Shown in pieces: positions 58,475 through 64,000 of a DNA stretch of 64,000 nt. The DNA lies in assembly GCA_021018995.1 (NCBI GenBank), contig CM037588.1:90060765-90124764 (forward strand), written 5' to 3'. The stretch is from Chloranthus sessilifolius (taxonomy: Eukaryota; Streptophyta; Magnoliopsida; Chloranthales; Chloranthaceae). A program made the position numbers and the translations under genes. The notes beneath the pieces are model-generated. The model made no database searches and was not told the DNA's origin. It was given only the letters and a program-made list of their open reading frames with translations. How positions within the stretch are numbered: the stretch's first letter is position 1; every line of letters starts with the position of its first letter.

Positions 58475-58876
58475 GTACCTTTAAATCCACCCACTGAATC
58501 TTTAAGTTCACCCACGCTAAAACATGTTGATTGAATTGAATCGAACGATAGAGATCATTTATCCTCCCAATCTTTCACATGATGGATCTTGAGATCATGA
58601 TCGTACCATCAGACGGTCAGTGTTTTATTTCACGTACATCTCAGAAAAGTGACCTTAACATCACGTGCATGCTTAAAATTGATATTAAGGTCACTTTTAG
58701 AGGTGTGTACCACATGAAATAAAAAGTCGACCGTCTGATGGTACACCCATGATCTAAAGATCGATCTCATGAAAGATTGGGACGACAAAAATCTCCATCG
58801 TTTGATTCAATGCAGTCGATGTGTTTCAGCATGGGTGAACTCAAAGATTTTATGGGTGGATTTAAAGGTACTCCTT
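58475..58876. mobile_element. Fold-back element with very long inverted repeats
   Basis: GTACCTTTAAATCCACCCAC, TTCACCCACGCTAAAACATG and the 90-bp unit on the left are repeated inverted on the right, ending AACTCAAAGATTTTATGGGT and GGATTTAAAGGTACTCC. The arms are about 180 bp each, almost touching, so the RNA would fold into a long hairpin. Confidence 0.85.
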
Positions 58877-59219
58877 TTAAAATAGTGGTAAATTATAATA
58901 GCATGATTTGTAAATAAAGGTGAATGAAGGGCCTTTTAGAATGGTGATAAACTTTAATGACATGACTTGTAAATATAGATGGATGAAGGGCCTTTTAAAA
59001 TGGTGGTATTTTAAAAATATTGGTTTCATTAAGGGCAAAATAGGCTTTCCATCCATAAACTCACGACTAGTTAACGGCAGGGGGTTATATGAAACAGAAA
59101 CACAAAAGTAGGGGCTAAGGAACAAATACTCATAACTCAGGGGATTTCTTATAATATTAGCATAACACGGGAGGGTATATGCAAAAAACCCTTTATTATT
59201 TATGTTACAACCACCTCAT

Positions 59220-59700
59220 TAAAAATTTGTTCACTGCTTTAAATCAGGGAATAGAGATTGTTTTTCGTCCAAATTTTTCATACCATCTTGAGATCATGGA
59301 CTTTCTAATGGTCATATATCACTACAAAAAATAAGATTATTAGCGACAGTTTTTTGCAGCCAAAAAATGTTGCTATTAATAAAAAAAATTATTAAGACTA
59401 TTAGCGGCAAAAATATTAGCGACAGTTTTTTTTGTTAATAGCGATAGTTTATAGCTGCCGCTAATAGTCTTTTTATTTATTTATGGTGTATTGATTGCAT
59501 GTGACGCACATCCAAAAAAATTGAACGTGAACAACATTTGATGGTAGATGATATATTAACTTTTTGGGATGTATGTTCTGTGAAATCAACATCTTACTAT
59601 CTAATGGTAGGCTTATGATCTGGAGATATATTGTGTGGAATATTGGGACGAAAAATGATCTGCTTCATCTTATTTAAAATAGTCAATAAACTTTTCCTTT
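59220..59700. repeat. Fold-back repeat copy split by a miniature CACTA element
   Basis: Left part TTCACTGCTTTAAATCAGGG, ATCTTGAGATCATGGACTTT; right part GTGACGCACATCCAAAAAAA, AATATTGGGACGAAAAATGA. The CACTA miniature at 59320-59488 lies between. Confidence 0.7.
59320..59488. mobile_element. Miniature CACTA element, TSD TAT
   Basis: Left end CACTACAAAAAATAAG, right end diverged (..CTAATAGTCTTTTTATTTAT then GGTG). TAT flanks both sides (59317-59319, 59489-59491). Subterminal TTAGCGGCA and AGCGACAGTTTTTTT repeats are present. Confidence 0.8.
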
Positions 59701-60114
59701 GTTTAAATGAGGTGATTGTGACAAGAAGTAGTGTGGTACTAACACATGCCGAAAATAATATATCTACACGTGCCACTCACTAGTAATAAAAATATTAGTA
59801 AAAGTACCTCTGTTCATGCCTCCAGGATTATTGGGGGTGTGTACGTTTGAAACTCACTGAAATCCATTGTACGTTTGAGACCATAGGAGGTGAAGTATTT
59901 TACTTCGCTTGGCCATAAAAAGCTTAAGACACATCACGCTGATCAACCGTGATTTTAGTGTCCTTGTTTTGAGATCCGCTCCACGTGAAATTAAAAATTG
60001 GTTGTGTGATTGTACGATAGATTGGGTGAAAAAAGATCTCTATTGTCTGATTCCAAACAGTGAATGGGTTCACTGGGTTTCAGACGGAGGTGCCTTCACT
60101 AATCCTATTCAGTT

Positions 60115-60260
60115 CATTACATAAAAAATAAGATTATTAGCGGCAGTCAAAAATTGCCACTAATGCCCTTGCGCCTAATAGTTTTTAATAATTGTTTTTG
60201 TTAATAGAAGCTTTTTGGGTGCAAAAAAACCTACTGCTGCTAGTCTTCGTTTTTGTTGTG
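60115..60260. mobile_element. Miniature CACTA element, diverged
   Basis: Left end CATTACATAAAAAATAAG, right end CTAGTCTTCGTTTTTGTTGTG, with ATTAGCGGCAGTCAAAAATT inside. Flanks GTT and GTC differ by one base. It sits next to another copy of the 90-bp repeat (59960-60090). Confidence 0.75.
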
Positions 60261-60409
60261 GTCGTTGGCACAAACATGAGTACCCTAATGATAAAGAGTT
60301 AGTCTATAACGAATATCCACCTATATATCATAGGTGAGCATGGCAGTCCAAATATCTGTGTGACATGCACGGACTTCACCCTCCCAACGCCGTTAGTGCA
60401 TTTAGGTAC

Positions 60410-62287
60410 TGATAAGTAGTGAAAAATACCATTTTTCACCCCTAAACACGAGCCTTGAAAGACCCTTGAGAGGACTAAATAAGTGCTTTAGTGTTCATAT
60501 TGCAGCTAACCAAAAAGACAGGTCCAAATCCGAAAACCATCCTAAAATGATCAAAAAGCTGACAACGCATGTCAAACTCAAAGAGGGAGTGAAGAAATAG
60601 CCTCAGCAATGGCTAAAAAGGTCCTAAAAGAGCAAGAAAAGACCTGAAGAAGAAGAAGGATCCATTCGCAAAGAAGAATGGAAGCTAAAGTTCAATTCGC
60701 AAAGAACTTCTACTATTCGCAAAGAACTTTGAACTTTGCGAAAAGAAGAAAACACTCTGCGAAAAGAAGAGAAGTCCTTTGCGAAAAGATCTCCTGAAGC
60801 CAAAGTCCTTTGCGAAAAGATTTCTGCCAAAGTCCTTTGCGAAAAAGATCTCCAAGCCAAAGTGCTTTGCGAAAAAAGATCTCCTGAAGCCAAAATGCTG
60901 CGAAGAGAGCTCGAGCCAAACTACTTGCGAAAAGACCCTTAAACTCTGCGAAATGGCATACCGGGAATTCTGAGCACTTTGAAGGGCATTTCGATAAGAA
61001 CTGCACGCCCCAATGTAATTAAAAGCCGGAGACATTAGGAAGATTCCAAGCACAAACCAAAGGCATATTCTACGTGAAAACCCAAAGATGAAATCACGGG
61101 AACTTCTAGAAGCTCAAGCAGACTTTTGAATTCCCATAATGTAATTGATGCTTCTAACGCTGATTGGTGAACCAGATCGAGCATTTTCATTGGCCGTACA
61201 GATCTGGATCCCGGTGCTCGACTTCTATTGGTTGATACGATCTATCAATTACGATTGGTTGATACACATCCGAAATGGGACTTAGGAAAACTATAAACGA
61301 ACCATTTGCCCAATTTGGGTATCCAGTTTTAGAGTTTTCATCTCTGTTTCCTCATTCCGGATAGCTTATCCGAACCCCTGTAATCCCTTCTTGTAGTTTA
61401 CCTTTGAGAGCCATTGTGAGTAATTTGTACTTCCAAGTTGGATTCAAGATGTAACTCGAGGGCTCTCGAGAAGCTCGGTATCAAAGTCCGAGGGCTCTCT
61501 AAGAGCCGCTGTAATTGTAACGTTGGATTTTAAAGGTTCTTTGTAATTTGTGTCTTCTCCATTGGAGTCATGTCGAGGGTTACGAATGATCACCTTAGTG
61601 CATTAGACTTCTTTAGATTCACTTATCCGCATCCAACTTCCCTTAATTCATCATCCACATGCGAATTAGCGTTGGTAACCTAATTCAAGCGGCATTTACG
61701 ATGATGTTCATGTACGAACTAAAGAATAGGCCTGACTAGGTGACAGATCTGTGACCATTTAAGTGACTGATCACGACCATAAGTCTAAACCTATTCCTTA
61801 ATTGGATTTATTTCTCTTACATCTGTGGTAGCCGGATGAAGATTGAATCTGCTTCTGAACTCTGGATCCTCCATTAAAATTCAGAGGCTAAAGTACATGA
61901 AGCTATTATTTCGCATTTGTCTTATTTTAAACACCTCCCCAACTCGGATCTGGATCATGTAGTTAGTTCTTTTCTTTATTTGCTTATAGTTAAATGTGAC
62001 ACAATCCAACACTCTCTTTTATCTATTCTTTATTTTAGATAATTATAGGGCCAGATCTGGTAGCACAGATCTAGAGGTTTATCTCTCAGTTTAGACAAAC
62101 TTCTCGTGGACGATCTTGAAATACTTACTTTTAAAACTTGCTACAATTGGCGATCTTGCAGGGCCGGTGTTAGCCCCAATGTCTTGATATCCCTTTCATA
62201 AGTTAACATCCATATAATTTAGCATTCTTTAATTCTTTAATTATTGATTTATAATGCACATAATTTTGGCACACTTGGAGCGACAAC
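60410..62287 (+). repeat. 5' LTR of the Athila/Tat-like element
   Basis: Begins TGATAAGTAGTGAAAAATAC and ends near ..GAGCGACAACA before the primer site. It has the CTTTGCGAAAAG minisatellite near its start and GGGCTCTC repeats at 61460-61500. The 3' limit is set by the TG..CA rule and the primer site and could be off by several bases. Confidence 0.7.
60670..60955 (+). repeat. CTTTGCGAAAAGATCTCC minisatellite in the LTR
   Basis: About ten units of 20-38 bp around CTTTGCGAAAAGATCTCCTG and AAGCCAAAGT with small indels. It contains several Sau3A-type GATC words and gives chance open frames on both strands. Confidence 0.85.
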
Positions 62288-62290
62288 AAG

Positions 62291-62310
62291 TTTTTTGGCG
62301 CTGTTCTTGG
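62291..62310 (+). other. Primer-binding site, Athila/Tat type
   Basis: TTTTTTGGCGCTGTTCTTGG resembles the TGGCGCCGTTGCCGGGGA site that follows LTRs of Athila/Tat elements, with several changes. Confidence 0.6.
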
Positions 62311-62735
62311 GAAGTTTGTTCTAAAATAGATAAACCTATGTTTATTTTCATTTATTTTAATTTTTGCTTTAAAACGCACTTTGCATTCCAAGTGCTTGAT
62401 TAAATGTCTACAATGTTTTGTATAGAAAACACATTTCTTTATGTAATTTTTTATTTTTTCGAGTTTTTATTCATGCCTTCTAGTTATTTGAATAAATGTG
62501 CCACTCTTTTGTCTTTTGTCAAATTTGGGCGTGCTTTGAGTTTCTTTTTATTTTTGTCAATACTTGAATAAGTCTGCTGCGGTTTTTGGATGTTTGCGAG
62601 ATCCGAGGCCGTTCAACAAGGAGCATCTGGACCAAAGTCGAGCAGATCTCGCTTGAGTTTGCATCCTTCTCCTTTGTATTCATTTTCTATTTTAAATTCT
62701 TGAGAACCAGCAATTACTGTGTTTAATGTCTGCTT

Positions 62736-63560
62736 TTGATTTACATCGAAAATTTAAAAAATGAAAAACAGAAAATAACAAAATTGTTGAAAAGAGGAGG
62801 AGAAATTTGTTCCTCACCTCCCATTTCCCCATGCAATGAAGTTTCTCCTTTTGACAAAGGAAACACAAAAATTGAGGAAATGATGGAGACATTCAAGCAA
62901 GTTAAAATTAATCTACCGCTTGATGCAATCAACAGGTCCTCGCTTATGCAAAATTTCTCAAAGAGGTGTGCCCACAAAAGGCAATCTAGGATACATTTAT
63001 CCAAGAAGGCCTTTGTGGAGAAATCAACCAAGTGCTATCAATTGCAACACCACCTAAGATGCAAGACCCTCGAATCCCCACAATCCTCGCATCATTGGGG
63101 AGCACACCATTGAGAAAGCCTTGCTAGATCTGGTGCTAGTGTCAACTCGCTTCCCTATTACATCTATGAGAAGCTAGGTTTGGGAGAATTGAAACCCACT
63201 CAAGTGGTGTTACTAATGACAGATCTGAAAGGAAACCTATGGGGTTGATTGAAGATGTTTTGGTAGGAGTAGACAAGTTTTTCTACCTACCGACTTTTTG
63301 GTGTTGGACATGGAACCAACCAAAAGTACCCTTGCCATCCTGTCGTGCAGGAAGACCATTCTGGCACACTTAATGCATGCATTCAATGCAGGTGTGGCAT
63401 GATGGAGGTGTCTTTTGGAAATATGAAAGCTAAATTGAATGTCTATATTGCTGTTACTCAACCTCAATTCACGAGGAATGTTTCCATGTTGACATCATTG
63501 ATGAGCTGGTGGAGGAGTCTTTACAAACATTTCTGCAAGGTAAAGACTCCACCACAAAAT
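62736..63560 (+). pseudogene. gag-protease remnant of the Athila/Tat-like element
   Basis: METFKQVKINLPLDAINRSS, KRCAHKRQSRIHLSKKAF and then, after frameshifts, LDLVLVSTRFPITSMR-region sequence equivalent to the LLDLGASVNLLPYSVYEKLG protease site, LGELKPTQVVLLM, IEDVLVGVDKF and ACIQCRCGMMEVSFGNMKAK follow the usual protease layout of this group. At least three frame changes are needed, so no functional product is possible. Confidence 0.75.
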
Positions 63561-63689
63561 TTAGAAATAATTGGGGATCCACTGAGAATGAAGGAAAAGG
63601 GAGATCAAATTCAACGGGACTCTGCTTTGTGCAAGGCACTCTGTGATCATCAAGTTCTCTCTCTGGAGACCTCCTCCCCTCTTCCACAA

Positions 63690-63840
63690 GTTACCAAGGA
63701 AGCTTCAACTCACCGAATCGGAAGAACTGAGGATGGATGCCTACACTAGCTACAGATTGTACAAAGAAAAGGTTAAATCTTTCCATGATAGGAGCCTCAT
63801 GACAAAAGAATTCATACCGGGGTCCAAGGTATGGTTATAA
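63690..63840 (+). pseudogene. Integrase C-terminal remnant
   Basis: ELRMDAYTSYRLYKEKVKSF then HDRSLMTKEFIPGSKVWL matches the end of integrase in Athila/Tat elements (ELR-DAYE-A..YKEK-K..HD...-KEF-PG-KVLL). It starts about 130 bp after the protease part, so the RT-RH-IN core (normally around 3 kb) has been deleted. Confidence 0.75.
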
Positions 63841-64000
63841 TTTCTGCTGTCTTTTAGGCATGCTGTTTTTCTCCATTTGCATCCACTTTTCCCAACTGGA
63901 CCTGCTGAGATCATTTTTCATTTTTAGGAATCATGTAGGATAATGAGTAGTGGATCATAGGCTGTTTTGAATATTCAATGGACCTTGATTTTATTTTCTT

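Larger units (their letters stand above)
57351..59191. mobile_element. MULE-like TIR element, 1.84 kb, 9-bp TSD, with nested repeats
   Basis: TTTATTATT flanks both sides exactly (57342-57350, 59192-59200). The left end GGGTTTTATGCAAATACCCC and reverse complement of the right end GGGTTTTTTGCATATACCCT start inverted repeats of about 75 bp (left GTTATGTTGATATTACAAAT, right reverse complement GTTATGCTAATATTATAAGA). The interior is not coding: it holds the tandem repeat 57657-58030, a fold-back element at 58475-58876 and three copies of GAAGGGCCTTTTA. Relative to the 388-bp element at 48.7 kb it shares the GGGTTTT..TGCA terminus type. Confidence 0.85.
60410..64000 (+). mobile_element. Athila/Tat-like gypsy retrotransposon, 5' LTR and deleted interior (runs off the window)
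   Basis: A 1.9 kb LTR starting TGATAAGTAGTG is followed by a TTTTTTGGCGCTG primer site of the Athila/Tat kind, a short gag-protease remnant and then, with no reverse transcriptase, RNase H or integrase core, the C-terminal end of integrase. The 3' LTR is not in the window. Confidence 0.82.

Overview
The window looks like repeat-rich, gene-poor nuclear DNA of a flowering plant. Transposon families are plant types: Ty3/gypsy elements with an extra plant-specific ORF, En/Spm (CACTA) transposase with DUF4216/DUF4218-like domains, and MULE-like and Harbinger-like miniature elements. Cellular gene remnants are plant proteins (HIPP, SAUR, CSI1, BAHD) and keep GT-AG introns. Species cannot be named from sequence alone. 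Only one gene looks intact: a single-exon BAHD acyltransferase at 51278-52558 on the minus strand.

Layout. 1-3451: the 3' end and 2.7 kb 3' LTR of a gypsy element, which abuts a broken alpha-tubulin gene (3455-4080). A broken HIPP metal-binding-type gene follows (4320-4990). 6560-11990: a decayed autonomous-type CACTA transposon on the minus strand with both the TNP2-like and the second transposase gene. 13507-13617: one exon resembling the spliceosomal helicase Aquarius. 14959-27446: two adjacent small TIR elements, the second split by a complete 12.1 kb Tekay/Del-like gypsy element (15179-27266, GGCGG target duplications). 27890-28098: two Argonaute exons. 30807-30929: a TM9SF exon. 33918-41325: a 7.4 kb CACTA element (TGG target duplications) without recognisable transposase, carrying pieces of CSI1, carbamoyl-phosphate synthase, an unidentified gene and a SAUR gene. 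42519-45811: a 3.3 kb solo LTR (CAAAG duplications). 45.9-60.3 kb: many fold-back repeats, short CACTA miniatures, two MULE-like elements with 9-bp duplications, GA-rich tracts, a SINE-like repeat and the BAHD gene. 60410-64000: the 5' LTR and shrunken interior of an Athila/Tat-like gypsy element that runs off the window.

The main themes are gene capture and nesting. The 7.4 kb CACTA element shares its termini and subterminal GCGGCAGT-type repeats with seven short elements in the window, so they appear to be one non-autonomous family. A second cluster of minus-strand fragments (TM9SF, Argonaute, Aquarius) becomes compact once the nested 12.3 kb insertion is removed. Its predicted exon ends are mutually in phase, which leaves open a chimeric transcript. 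The gypsy element at 15-27 kb has an 81-bp intron-like insertion in its integrase C-terminal region, an extra ORF with four amber stops, and stop codons that fit cytosine-to-thymine decay.
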